From assembly GCA_023405135.1 (NCBI GenBank), contig JAEXYZ010000083.1:3274-67273 (forward strand): 64,000 nucleotides of DNA, written 5' to 3'. The position numbers were made by a program, and so were the translations under genes. Source of the stretch: Bacillota bacterium (GTDB lineage: Bacteria > Bacillota > Bacilli > Bacillales_A > Planococcaceae). The stretch's first letter is position 1; every line of letters starts with the position of its first letter. Shown here one piece after another: positions 53,446 to 61,955 of the stretch. Under the pieces are notes generated by a model. That model saw nothing but the letters and a program-made list of their open reading frames with translations, was not told where the DNA came from and did not search any database.

Positions 53446-54528
53446 TTAATCCCTCCACTGAAGTAATAATGCTTCTCCACTAAAACCAGGTCCAAGTGCA
53501 ACTAAAAGTCCGAAAGCATTTTGCTGATTTTGTTGTAGCATAAATTGTTCAAGTACATAAAGAACAGTAGGGGAAGACATATTGCCGTGTTGTTTTAAAA
53601 CTTTCCGCGATAGGGCAGTATGCTGTTCTGTCATATTTAATGCATCTTCGTAAGCCTTTAATACTTTCTTCCCCCCTGGATGAGCAACTAGATTTTGAAG
53701 TTGATTTATAGAAACGTGTTGTTCTTGTAGAAAGTCATTTATGAAAGGTCCTAACCATTTCGTAATGATTGAAGGGATATCTCTTGAGAAAATAACATGA
53801 AAACCGTCATTTTTTATATCCCATCCCATAACATCTTCCGAGTTAGGCATCCATTTTGAAGCGGTACTTATAATATGAGGAGTAGCCTTCTTACTATTCA
53901 AAATAACGTTATCTCCACAAACTAAAATACATGCAACACCATCTGCGAAAAGGGAGGCCCCAACAAGGTTGCTTTTTGAATAGTCATTTTGTTGGAAAGT
54001 TAAACTGCTTAATTCTACACAAACAACGAGCACTTTTTCATTTGGGTGAGCTAAACAATAATCATATGCTCTACTAACACCAGAGGCACCGCCTGCACAA
54101 CCAAGACCCCAAATAGGTATACGTTTAATACGGTCCGAAAATTTTAGTTTATTCATAACACGAGCATCAATACTTGGCGTGGAAATGCCGGTACTAGAAA
54201 CAAAAATAATTGCATCTATCTCCTCTGTTGAAATTGGATGTGGTAAAAATAACGTGTTTTGTAGACAAGACGTAATAACTTCAACACTATAATCAACAGC
54301 TAGTTCAATATATAAATTATTACGTTCCTCGAAGGTATGGTTCGTCCTATGCCAATCAAGGGGAACACAAAACTGACGTTGCTCGATTTCGCCATTTTCA
54401 AAAACTTTAAGTAATCGTTCAAGTTGAGGGATATTGTCTTTAAAAAGTTCTTTTGTCAATTGTTCAATATTGGATTGCTTTAAATTATATGGAGGATTAT
54501 ATGTACTAACCGAAGCGATTTTAGGCAT
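53446..54528 (-). CDS. bpsA: Type III polyketide synthase (BpsA-like)
   Basis: A 360-residue chalcone/stilbene-synthase-fold enzyme. The catalytic triad is visible as Cys144 (WGLGCAGGASG), His283 (LVAHPGGKKVL) and Asn316 (HGNMSSPTVL). BpsA condenses fatty acyl-CoA with malonyl-CoA to alkylpyrones. First gene of the two-gene operon with the methyltransferase. AAAAAGGAG precedes the ATG. Intact and of usual length. Confidence 0.92.
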   Translation of the reverse strand: MPKIASVSTYNPPYNLKQSNIEQLTKELFKDNIPQLERLLKVFENGEIEQRQFCVPLDWHRTNHTFEERNNLYIELAVDYSVEVITSCLQNTLFLPHPISTEEIDAIIFVSSTGISTPSIDARVMNKLKFSDRIKRIPIWGLGCAGGASGVSRAYDYCLAHPNEKVLVVCVELSSLTFQQNDYSKSNLVGASLFADGVACILVCGDNVILNSKKATPHIISTASKWMPNSEDVMGWDIKNDGFHVIFSRDIPSIITKWLGPFINDFLQEQHVSINQLQNLVAHPGGKKVLKAYEDALNMTEQHTALSRKVLKQHGNMSSPTVLYVLEQFMLQQNQQNAFGLLVALGPGFSGEALLLQWRD

Positions 54529-54752
54529 GAAAAATCTCCTTTTTTAAAGTTAGTTTTTCCAAGTAGTATTTAAATATGCAATTGTTAGTTAAGGTGAAAA
54601 AACTAAATTAAAATATACTGATACAATTATTTTTTATTTTATAAATAATCAGAAAAATTTATCATTTTTTATTGTATAACTTTTAAGAATATAATTTTGT
54701 TGTGTTAACAATTTTGTTAAAAAATAGAAATTTATATGGGGAGTGTATGGTT

Positions 54753-55574
54753 ATGAAAAAGCGATTTATCTTTTCATCTTTATTTCTAGCAACAATTTTG
54801 ATGACAGCATGTACTGAGACAGAGGAAGGGGTTACTGAGGAAACAGGGGATCAAGCTACTGAAACTGAACAATCGGGGATGTAAGTTCATTAGTAATCTC
54901 AGCCGACACCGTTTCGGAACAAGGGGAATGCGTTTTATCAAGTTGATTTTTCACCAGGAGACAAAATTGTCTGTCGTGGCAATATTGTTGATGGGGCTAC
55001 TGGAGAACAGGTAATAGATGCAAAAGCACAAGTTGAACTATCTACTGGTGAAATTTTAGACATGACTTATGGAGAACATAATGATGATAAGTTCTGGGTT
55101 GTTGCTTATCCTGTAACAGAAGAAACGCCAACTGGTTCGTTAGATTATAAAATTATAGCATCATATAACGATGTAACTGCAGAGTTTGAGCCATTTAATG
55201 TACAACCATCTAAACTTCAAATTGTTTCGGATACAGTGTCAGTGTCAGCTCCTGCAGAAGCACCAAAGGAAGAAGTAGATTTATCGTCAGTTGAAACCAA
55301 TCAAAATGTTGACATTGTAGCAGTGAATTTTGAATTTAAAGGTCCTAACAATGAAAAAATATTTTATGTAAAAGCTGGGGAAGAAGTAACACTATCGCTG
55401 AAATCTGAAGAAGGTATGCATGGTTTAGCAATTTCAGATTTAAAAGTGAATCTAGATAAAGATGGCGAAGTAAAATTTACACCTGAAAAAGCTGGTGAAT
55501 ATGAAATTGCTTGTAGTGTTTTCTGTGGGGCAGGTCACGGAGATATGACTGCAAAATTAGTTGTAGTTGAATAA
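54753..55574 (+). pseudogene. Lipoprotein with cytochrome-oxidase-subunit-II-like CuA domain, two frameshifts
   Basis: The first frame gives a lipoprotein signal (ATILMTACTETEE) after GGGGAG. It hits TAA at 54882, while coding continues one frame off (DVSSLVISADTVSEQG) and returns to the original frame at about 54927 (NAFYQVDFSPGDKIV). The C-terminus is a cupredoxin with the binuclear copper motif CSVFCGAGHGDM (C-x3-C-x3-H-x2-M) and an upstream His (GMHGLAI). Before it lies an Ig-like domain. The compensated frameshifts change only about 16 codons but introduce a stop, so the gene is broken as written. It would sit outside the membrane as an electron carrier or copper protein. Confidence 0.75.
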
Positions 55575-55593
55575 AAAAGAGGGAGTATTTACG

Positions 55594-57108
55594 ATGAAAT
55601 TCCCAATCTATAAAGTACTATTGTTAATTATGTCTATTATAAGTATCGCTATTTTAGTAGCTTGTACAGACAGTGAAGTAACAACAAAAGATAATGAACA
55701 AAAAGCTAAATCAACGGAACAAGTAGAAAAGAAATTAAAAAATAATATTAAATTATCTGCCGAACGTTGTTTTATTAGAGATAAGGTGGAATTTGAGGTA
55801 ACAGACTTAAAACCAAATGAAGAAGCAGAACTTACTTGGAACTCTATTGATGGCAAATATATTGTAGAAGACTTATATACTGTTGTAGGTCCCGAGTTCA
55901 CAGAGAAAGAAATTACTTTAATAAAAGGAAAAGCAGATGATAAGGGGCAATGGTCAGGGACATTTGAAGTGCCTGAAGGATTTGGGGGAGACTTTACAAT
56001 TTGGGTTAAACAAAATAATGGAAAAATAGGGCAGGTTGGATATACAGTAGCCCCATCCTTTGTTATGGAACCTACATCAGGCCCGGTAGGTACAGAAATT
56101 ACCATTAAAATGGAAGGTCTTGGTTGGAGCGCCTATATGAGAAACTGGCAGCTTACGTATGATAATAAATATACTGGTCTTGTAACAGCAATCTCTACAA
56201 AAGGCACAGCAGAGGCGAAAATTCGTGCAGCGGGAGAGATTGGAAAGCATGCAATCCGCTTGCGAACTGGCTACTTAGGAATGCAGTATATTAACTATCT
56301 ACAATCACCTTATCCAGATAAACCAACTCCAGATTTTCTATTTGAAGTGACAGAAGGTATAGCAGATAGTATTGCTAATCATGTATAGCAATTACCGCTT
56401 GCTGCTGATGGTGGAGTTGTTATGCCAGAGCTTAAAAATAAAGAAAATGTTACTGTTGACCTAAGTATTACTGAAGGTATTGTAGGTGAACCGGTTACAT
56501 TAACTGCTTCCAGGCTACCTAGCGAAACAGAGGTAGAGCTTATATTTAATACGATGCGTGGAAGTCGAGTGAGTGGCAATGGTTTTGGAGAAGAAAAAAC
56601 GTCTCTCGGTAAAGCGATAACTGATAATGAGGGTAAACTGTCATATGATTTTACAATACCTGATGATTTAGGAGGTATTCCACATCGTATAGATTTAATC
56701 GCTAAAAATGAAATTTATGGTCAAACTTATTTACGAATATTACCATCTATTATAAGTATGGAGCCAAAATCTGGTCCAATAGGTACTAAAATTAATATTA
56801 CAATTAAAGGTGGAGGTTGGACTGAGTTCGATAATGCCTATTATCTAACTTATGATAATGCCTATTATCTAACTTATGATAATGCTTATACTGGCTATCT
56901 TTGTGCATTTAATAGTAAAGGGGATTTAACCTTTGATGTCGTTGCAACTGGAAGCCCAGGATATCATTTAATTGATTTATATCCAGGTATCTATAAACAA
57001 GAAGTTAAAGATACAGATATGACGTTAATACCGCAGTTAACTTATTCAACAGATCACCCAGGTTCAGCGATGCCAGCCATTCGACTTGCCTTTGAAGTAA
57101 CAGAATAA
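55594..57108 (+). pseudogene. Large lipoprotein with tandem Ig/IPT-like modules, in-frame TAG
   Basis: Two ORFs share one frame, split only by TAG at 56386-56388 (HV-stop-QLPLAADGG). Joined they give about 504 residues: a lipoprotein signal (ILVACTDS), then two homologous halves. Each half has an Ig-like stretch (DKVEFEVTDLKPNEEAELTW; GEPVTLTASRLPSETEVELIF) and an IPT-like stretch (MEPTSGPVGTEITIKMEGLGW; MEPKSGPIGTKINITIKGGGW). It directly follows the CuA lipoprotein gene (20-base gap), so the two were an operon. Function unknown; probably a cell-surface partner. Confidence 0.68.
56830..56889 (+). repeat. 24-bp tandem duplication inside the IPT-like gene
   Basis: A 24-base unit (GATAATGCCTATTATCTAAC plus TTAT) occurs twice exactly, at 56830 and 56854, followed by a 12-base partial copy. 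It adds eight residues (DNAYYLTY) that the homologous first half of the protein lacks. Confidence 0.9.
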
Positions 57109-57118
57109 GCAATAAAAA

Positions 57119-57150
57119 TGGAGTATTGATAATTAAACATCAATGCTCCA
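57119..57150. terminator. Hairpin between convergent genes
   Basis: TGGAGTATTGAT pairs with ATCAATGCTCCA around an 8-base loop. It overlaps the 3' end of the minus-strand gene. Confidence 0.6.
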
Positions 57151-57733
57151 TCCTATCAATTTTCTTATCATCATTTAATGTAATCGTTTTTAACAATAGT
57201 TCTAAGTAGAGTAGGAAGTAATCTATACACTCCTTGATAAGTTCTGTATAAACGTGAAAATCAGGGGTTTTCTGATAGTGTAAATAATCGCTTCTCAAAA
57301 CCTCAAGCAATTTTTTAGAAAAAAGATGAATATTCGTTGCGTGAAACTGCTCCAAGCATGTCGTTAAATTACAAAAGAGAATCTCATCCTCTGATTCTGG
57401 ATGTTCTAAAATGGCAATATCTTTAAGTAAAATTTCAAGAGACTTTATATATCCAAAAAATGCAATGTCACTATATCCTAGAATTTCCGAATTAATCGAT
57501 TGTGTATATAGTTTTTGAAACTTATTCGAAGTATTTTTAATTAAAGAATTTTCGTTAAAGCCATACTTCGGAATTGATATGAGGTATTTATCATTAAAAT
57601 GTATTGCATCACCAAAATCATTGAAGATAAAGTAATGCTTTTTACATGATGGACATGATAAAGAAATTACACCAATTTTATAACTACTATTTTCTAGATA
57701 ATAGCTTTTTTCTGCATTTGGGTGAATATCCAA
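57140..57733 (-). CDS. Hypothetical zinc-ribbon protein, DUF4145-like
   Basis: A protein of about 200 residues with CPSCKKHYFIF near the N-terminus and a long helical C-terminal half (LLKDIAILEHPES..., IKECIDYFLLYLELLLK). The first in-frame start, TTG 57733, has no good ribosome site. Upstream in the same frame are ten codons encoding KCPHCN, the missing half of a C-x2-C/C-x2-C zinc ribbon, preceded by a GAGGAA site. The true N-terminus is probably near 57763, at a non-ATG codon (ATA) or at a mutated start. Confidence 0.6.
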   Translation of the reverse strand: MDIHPNAEKSYYLENSSYKIGVISLSCPSCKKHYFIFNDFGDAIHFNDKYLISIPKYGFNENSLIKNTSNKFQKLYTQSINSEILGYSDIAFFGYIKSLEILLKDIAILEHPESEDEILFCNLTTCLEQFHATNIHLFSKKLLEVLRSDYLHYQKTPDFHVYTELIKECIDYFLLYLELLLKTITLNDDKKIDRMEH

Positions 57734-57944
57734 ATTACAATGAGGACATTTATTGATTACTATCTATTCCTCGTTGTCATACTCATAATGAATTCTCTTT
57801 AATTTAGTTTCATGTCTTTGCATTTTTGAATTTGTCTCCTTTGAGCCGTGATATATCCATTTTTAAAGAACAAAAGTATTTTTAGTTTTATATTTACCAA
57901 AATATATAAGAAAAATTCGATAATCTGTAAAAAAAAGGATAATT

Positions 57945-57975
57945 AAAAGCGTAAGACAATATGCCTCACGCTTTT
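57945..57975 (-). terminator. Terminator of the mta-like gene
   Basis: AAAAGCGTAAG pairs with CTCACGCTTTT; on the minus strand a T-rich run follows. Confidence 0.75.
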
Positions 57976-57981
57976 AAATAA

Positions 57982-58743
57982 CTAGTTTTCCTTTAAGAAA
58001 ATTAAAATAGCATCTCTTAGAAACTCAGTACCACCTTCAACTGTTTGATCATAGTAACCTTTAAAACGTTCATCTGCAACATACATTTCGGCTAATCCTG
58101 CATGTGCCTCCATAGAGTAAGATGGCCATGAATACATTAGCCAATCTTTATGTTTCTTTGCTATTTGTTGCGCTAGAGGTGAAGCGGGATCTCCAGTTTC
58201 AAATGCTTTTGGCAGAAGGGTAAGAATTTCATTTCCAAGTTTTTCTAACTCTTCATAATCTTCCTTTGACATACCTCGTAGTTTTGCATTTGAATCATTT
58301 ACTGTTTGTTCTCCGTACTTTTCACGTATTTCCTCACCATACTTCTCTTCATTTTCTTCAATTAATTTATTTTTAAATGCTTCAAATTTTTCATCATTCT
58401 GCATAAAAATTTCTCCTTTCTCGTGAGCGATTGTTTTTTCAATCGACTCAATTAATTTATCTAGGCGGGCACGTTTTTGTAGGAGTTCTTTGTAATGTTG
58501 TTGTAATGCTTTTGTTTGGTCGAATTTTGGATCATTCATAATAGAGATAATCGTTTCCAAATCGACATCCAACTCTCGAAAGAATAAAATTTGCTGTAAA
58601 CGATCTACTTCATTTTGACCATAAATTCGATAACCTGAGCTATTAATTCTAGCTGGCTTTAGTAAATTGATTTCGTCATAATAGCGTAATGTTCGCGCGC
58701 TAACATTCGCTAATTTTGCAAGTTTACTAATTGTGTACTCCAT
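57982..58743 (-). CDS. mta: MerR-family regulator with TipAS ligand domain (Mta-like)
   Basis: A 253-residue protein. The MerR HTH is YTISKLAKLANVSARTLRYYDEINLLKPARI, then a long coiled coil (about 75-115). The C-terminal TipAS drug-binding domain (130-253) includes PSYSMEAHAGLAEMYVADERFKGYYDQ. This is the architecture of B. subtilis Mta and Streptomyces TipAL, which activate multidrug-transporter genes on binding drugs. AGGAGGAGG precedes ATG 58743. It is autoregulated from a promoter with the MerR-type 19-bp spacer. Confidence 0.88.
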   Translation of the reverse strand: MEYTISKLAKLANVSARTLRYYDEINLLKPARINSSGYRIYGQNEVDRLQQILFFRELDVDLETIISIMNDPKFDQTKALQQHYKELLQKRARLDKLIESIEKTIAHEKGEIFMQNDEKFEAFKNKLIEENEEKYGEEIREKYGEQTVNDSNAKLRGMSKEDYEELEKLGNEILTLLPKAFETGDPASPLAQQIAKKHKDWLMYSWPSYSMEAHAGLAEMYVADERFKGYYDQTVEGGTEFLRDAILIFLKEN

Positions 58744-58765
58744 TGTACCTCCTCCTGACAATTTC

Positions 58766-58796
58766 ATCATAAAGGTTAACGTAACGAGAATGTCAA
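58766..58796 (-). promoter_or_regulatory. MerR-type promoter of mta with 19-bp spacer
   Basis: On the minus strand TTGACA (plus 58791-58796), 19-base spacer, TATGAT (58766-58771). The spacer carries the dyad-like GTTACGTTAAC. The overlong spacer is the hallmark of MerR-activated promoters. Confidence 0.72.
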
Positions 58797-58847
58797 TGTA
58801 TTAATTGAAAAAATAATTTACAAGTGATAAACTTTTAATTAAGTTAG

Positions 58848-58863
58848 TTAGTTGAATAACTAA
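58848..58863 (+). promoter_or_regulatory. Putative TetR operator
   Basis: TTAGTT-GAAT-AACTAA, 13 bases before the TetR start codon, preceded by an extra GTTAG half-site. Confidence 0.45.
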
Positions 58864-58876
58864 AAGGGGTGTGACA

Positions 58877-59464
58877 ATGGCAAAACCAAATGTAATAAAT
58901 AAAAGTGTTCTGATTAGCAGTGCAAAAGAATGTATTGTGGAAAATGGTATTGAAAATTTTACTTTACGTTCAGTGGCAGATAAAGCCGAAGTGACTCAAG
59001 GTACTATCTATTACCATTTTCGAACGAAGGAACAATTATTAATAGAAATAGTTCAAGATATATGTGAATCAACTTGGAACGAGCTATCAAAAAAAGATGA
59101 AATGATTATTAAAGAAGCATTACAATCTGCCAAGAGCCGGTGTTCATATGACTCGTTTTTTCATAAACTGTTTTTTTCATTAGTAGCTGCAAGTTTTAAT
59201 AATGAAAAAATCCGTGAACAACTAGGTGAGATTTTATCATTAGAAAATAAAGCATTGTATAAAAAGCTATCAAGTACATGGATAAAATCTCCAATAAGTG
59301 GAGTCAATAATGATACCTGGGGGATATTATTTAATGCCATTATTGATGGAATAGCATTACAAACTATATTGCAAAAGGACTTTCCTGTAGATAATGTTTA
59401 TGATCAATTAGAACGTCTAATTATTGGATTAAATTCTTTAAGTATAGGGGGTAAAGAAAAATGA
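58877..59464 (+). CDS. TetR-family regulator
   Basis: A 195-residue TetR protein. The HTH is FTLRSVADKAEVTQGTIYYHFRTKEQLLIEIV (residues about 26-57); the C-terminal ligand domain is unassigned (GVNNDTWGILFNAIIDGIAL). The start is ATG 58877 after AAGGGGTG. It overlaps the downstream membrane-protein gene by 4 bases (ATGA) and probably represses that gene and itself. Confidence 0.87.
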   Translation: MAKPNVINKSVLISSAKECIVENGIENFTLRSVADKAEVTQGTIYYHFRTKEQLLIEIVQDICESTWNELSKKDEMIIKEALQSAKSRCSYDSFFHKLFFSLVAASFNNEKIREQLGEILSLENKALYKKLSSTWIKSPISGVNNDTWGILFNAIIDGIALQTILQKDFPVDNVYDQLERLIIGLNSLSIGGKEK

Positions 59465-59874
59465 AAAATTATTTAAAGGCTATATTAATTGGATTTTTCG
59501 TTTGGCTTTTGGCTACTCTAGTTTTTAGTTTATTTGGAGAATATATTCTGTTTCCACCAGGAGCAAAGGGATATTTATTAAGTTTAATTTTATTATTGCT
59601 ATGTACAGGAATATTATTATACTTAACAACATGGATTTACATGCTTTTTGATAAAACAAAACATGCTGCTTTAAAATTTGGTTTAGTTGGAACAATTATT
59701 GGACTCATATTAGATACCATTTCTTTATCAAATTACGAGATTCTGTTCAAAAGCTTAGAACCATCTCAAGTTATTGCTTTCACAGCATGGATGAGTTTTA
59801 CTTATGCACTTTATATAATAATCCCATTAATAATGGATATGAAAAATGAAAAAACAAATGAAATTATGTTTTAA
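59461..59874 (+). CDS. Four-helix membrane protein, possibly DUF5367
   Basis: A 137-residue protein with four hydrophobic segments (about 6-24, 39-62, 70-90, 105-124) and the N-terminal motif KAILIGFFVWLLATLVFSLFGEYI, resembling Bacillus DUF5367 proteins. Translationally coupled to the TetR gene, so probably its main target. Role unknown. Confidence 0.7.
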   Translation: MKNYLKAILIGFFVWLLATLVFSLFGEYILFPPGAKGYLLSLILLLLCTGILLYLTTWIYMLFDKTKHAALKFGLVGTIIGLILDTISLSNYEILFKSLEPSQVIAFTAWMSFTYALYIIIPLIMDMKNEKTNEIMF

Positions 59875-59942
59875 AAATGTTTAATATATTACACTCAGAT
59901 ATATTATCCATGACATACATGTATTGAAAGGTAGTAGCAATA

Positions 59943-60575
59943 ATGGAAAATAAAAACATACAAGTAAAGCAGCCGAAATATCAAAAAATAGCAGCTGATA
60001 TTGCTTCTAAAATTGTAGAAAAAAAATATTTAGTTGGTGAAAAAATTTATGCAAGATCATCTTTAGCAAGTCAGTATGGCGTGTCAGCAGAAACTGCTAG
60101 AAGGGCCATTGCAGTACTTCAGGACTTAGAAATTGTTGAAGCTACTAAAGGTAGTGGAGTTATGATTAAATCCTACGAAAAAGCTGCACAATTTGCTCAT
60201 CAATTTTTAGAGGTTCAATCAATTTATCAAGTGCAATTAGAGATGCTTGAAAGTATTAAGCGACAAAAAGAAGAGTTAAATGTATTGCAAGAAACAACTG
60301 AACGTCTTGTAAGTCGTACTGAGAGATTTAAATCAGTAAATCCTTTTGTCCCTTTCCAGGTTGAAATTCTTGAAAACACACCATATATTTCACAATCCAT
60401 CGGGACAATAAACTTTTGGCAAAATACAATGGCAACGATTGTAGGAATTCGAAGAGGGGATGAACTTTTACTTTCACCAGGACCCTATGCAACCTTTCAA
60501 CGTCATGACATTATTTATTTCATAGGAAATGATGAATGTTTAGAACGCGTACAAAAATTTTTATATCCAAATTAA
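59943..60575 (+). CDS. busR: BusR-like GntR-RCK_C regulator (c-di-AMP sensor)
   Basis: A 210-residue protein. The N-terminal GntR winged HTH (12-75) has YARSSLASQYGVSAETARRAIAVLQDLEIV. A coiled-coil linker (about 85-125) carries LEMLESIKRQKEELNVLQETTE. The C-terminal RCK_C/TrkA_C domain (132-208) contains LENTPYISQSIGTINFWQNTMATIVGIRRGDELL and ends in FIGNDECLERVQKFL. Domain order and length match BusR of lactococci and streptococci, which represses the busA glycine-betaine operon when c-di-AMP binds RCK_C. The opuA-type operon lies directly downstream. Confidence 0.87.
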   Translation: MENKNIQVKQPKYQKIAADIASKIVEKKYLVGEKIYARSSLASQYGVSAETARRAIAVLQDLEIVEATKGSGVMIKSYEKAAQFAHQFLEVQSIYQVQLEMLESIKRQKEELNVLQETTERLVSRTERFKSVNPFVPFQVEILENTPYISQSIGTINFWQNTMATIVGIRRGDELLLSPGPYATFQRHDIIYFIGNDECLERVQKFLYPN

Positions 60576-60580
60576 TAAAG

Positions 60581-60620
60581 GGCTATAGATACTGTCAGCT
60601 TAGTATCTATAGCCTTTTTT
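60581..60620 (+). terminator. Terminator of the busR gene
   Basis: GGCTATAGATACT pairs with AGTATCTATAGCC around an 8-base loop, then TTTTTT. It separates busR from the opuA promoter. Confidence 0.9.
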
Positions 60621-60668
60621 CTATTTTTATGAGGAATACTCCTATTAATAGATTCATATATTGGTTAT

Positions 60669-60711
60669 TTGACAGAAGTAACAACCTTTTGTTACGATTA
60701 GGTTGTCACTT
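60669..60711 (+). promoter_or_regulatory. opuA promoter overlapped by a large inverted repeat
   Basis: TTGACA (60669-60674), 18-base spacer, TACGAT (60693-60698). AAGTAACAACCT (60676-60687) and AGGTTGTCACTT (60700-60711) form 12-base arms with 11 matches around a 12-base centre. The repeat spans the spacer, the -10 and the start site. Its position suggests a repressor operator, most simply for the BusR-like protein encoded upstream. Confidence 0.72.
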
Positions 60712-60761
60712 GTTGTAATCTAATTGAAATATTTATGAAAATAATTGGAAAGGGGAATGGC

Positions 60762-61955
60762 ATGGAGAAAATTAAGGTAGAACATGTAACCAAAATTTTC
60801 GGTAAGCATATTGGTAGTGCCTTGAAGCTTGTCGAACAAAAAAAGAGTAAGACTGAAATATTAAAACAAACTGGTGCTACAATCGGCGTCTATGATGCAA
60901 GTTTCACTGTCAATGAAGGTGAAATATTTGTCATTATGGGTCTATCAGGTAGTGGTAAGTCAACGTTGGTACGATTATTAAATCACCTCATCGAACCTAC
61001 TAGTGGCAGTATCTACATAGATAATGAAAATATCTCCAAAATGAATAAACAACAGCTCAGAAAAATTAGACGAGAAAAAATGAGCATGGTGTTTCAAAAC
61101 TTCGGTTTATTTCCACAACGAACAGTCTTAGCAAATACAGAATATGGCTTAGAAGTGCGTGGTATTTCAAAAGAAGAGCGCCGATTGAAAGCAGAAAAGG
61201 CTTTAGAAAATGCAGGGTTATTACCGTATAAAGATCAATATCCAAACCAACTTTCAGGTGGTATGCAGCAACGTGTTGGTTTAGCAAGAGCATTAGCAAA
61301 TGACCCTGATATTTTGTTAATGGATGAAGCTTTTTCTGCTCTCGATCCATTAATACGTAAAGACATGCAAGATGAACTTTTAGATTTACAACAAAAATTA
61401 AAAAAGACAATTATTTTCATAACGCATGATTTGAATGAAGCTTTACGTATAGGAGACCGAATCGCATTAATGAAGGACGGAAAAATTATTCAAATAGGTA
61501 CAGGTGAAGAAATTTTAACGAATCCAGCCAACGATTATGTGAAAACATTCCTTGAGGATGTTGACCGTTCAAAAGTATTAACAGTAGAAAACGCAATGAT
61601 TCGACCGATGTCAGTGAATATTGAATTGGATGGACCTAAAGTTGCTCTTCAACGAATGCGTGAAGAAAAGGTTAGTGTGTTGTTAGCAGTAGACAAAAAA
61701 AGAGAATTTAAAGGTTATATCACTGCAGATGACGCATTAGAGGCAGCTAAACGTGGTGAAAAGGACGTACTAAGTATTTTAAAAACAGACATGCCAACAG
61801 TACCTCCGGATATGTTTATTCAGGAAGTATTAGGTATAATTTCTGATTCTCCAACCCCGATTGCAGTAGTTCGGGATAATAAATTAGTTGGTGTACTAAT
61901 AAGAGGAGTAGTCATTGAATCACTCGCTGCTAATTCTACAGGGGGTGAAAGCTAA
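60762..61955 (+). CDS. opuAA: Glycine betaine ABC transporter ATPase, OpuAA/ProV type
   Basis: A 397-residue ATPase with the ProV-type N-terminus (KIFGKHIGSALKLVEQKKSK), Walker A GLSGSGKST, signature LSGGMQQRVGLA, Walker B ILLMDEAFSALD and C-terminal tandem CBS domains (VENAMIRPMSV...; LKTDMPTVPPDMF...). CBS domains of such ATPases sense ionic strength or bind c-di-AMP. ATG 60762 follows AAGGGGA; an in-frame ATG at 60735 lacks a site. Overlaps opuAB by one base. Confidence 0.92.
   Translation: MEKIKVEHVTKIFGKHIGSALKLVEQKKSKTEILKQTGATIGVYDASFTVNEGEIFVIMGLSGSGKSTLVRLLNHLIEPTSGSIYIDNENISKMNKQQLRKIRREKMSMVFQNFGLFPQRTVLANTEYGLEVRGISKEERRLKAEKALENAGLLPYKDQYPNQLSGGMQQRVGLARALANDPDILLMDEAFSALDPLIRKDMQDELLDLQQKLKKTIIFITHDLNEALRIGDRIALMKDGKIIQIGTGEEILTNPANDYVKTFLEDVDRSKVLTVENAMIRPMSVNIELDGPKVALQRMREEKVSVLLAVDKKREFKGYITADDALEAAKRGEKDVLSILKTDMPTVPPDMFIQEVLGIISDSPTPIAVVRDNKLVGVLIRGVVIESLAANSTGGES

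Noticed and set aside
55608..56105. 165-codon minus-strand ORF
   Set aside because: Shadow of the lipoprotein gene; the composition mirrors the opposite strand.
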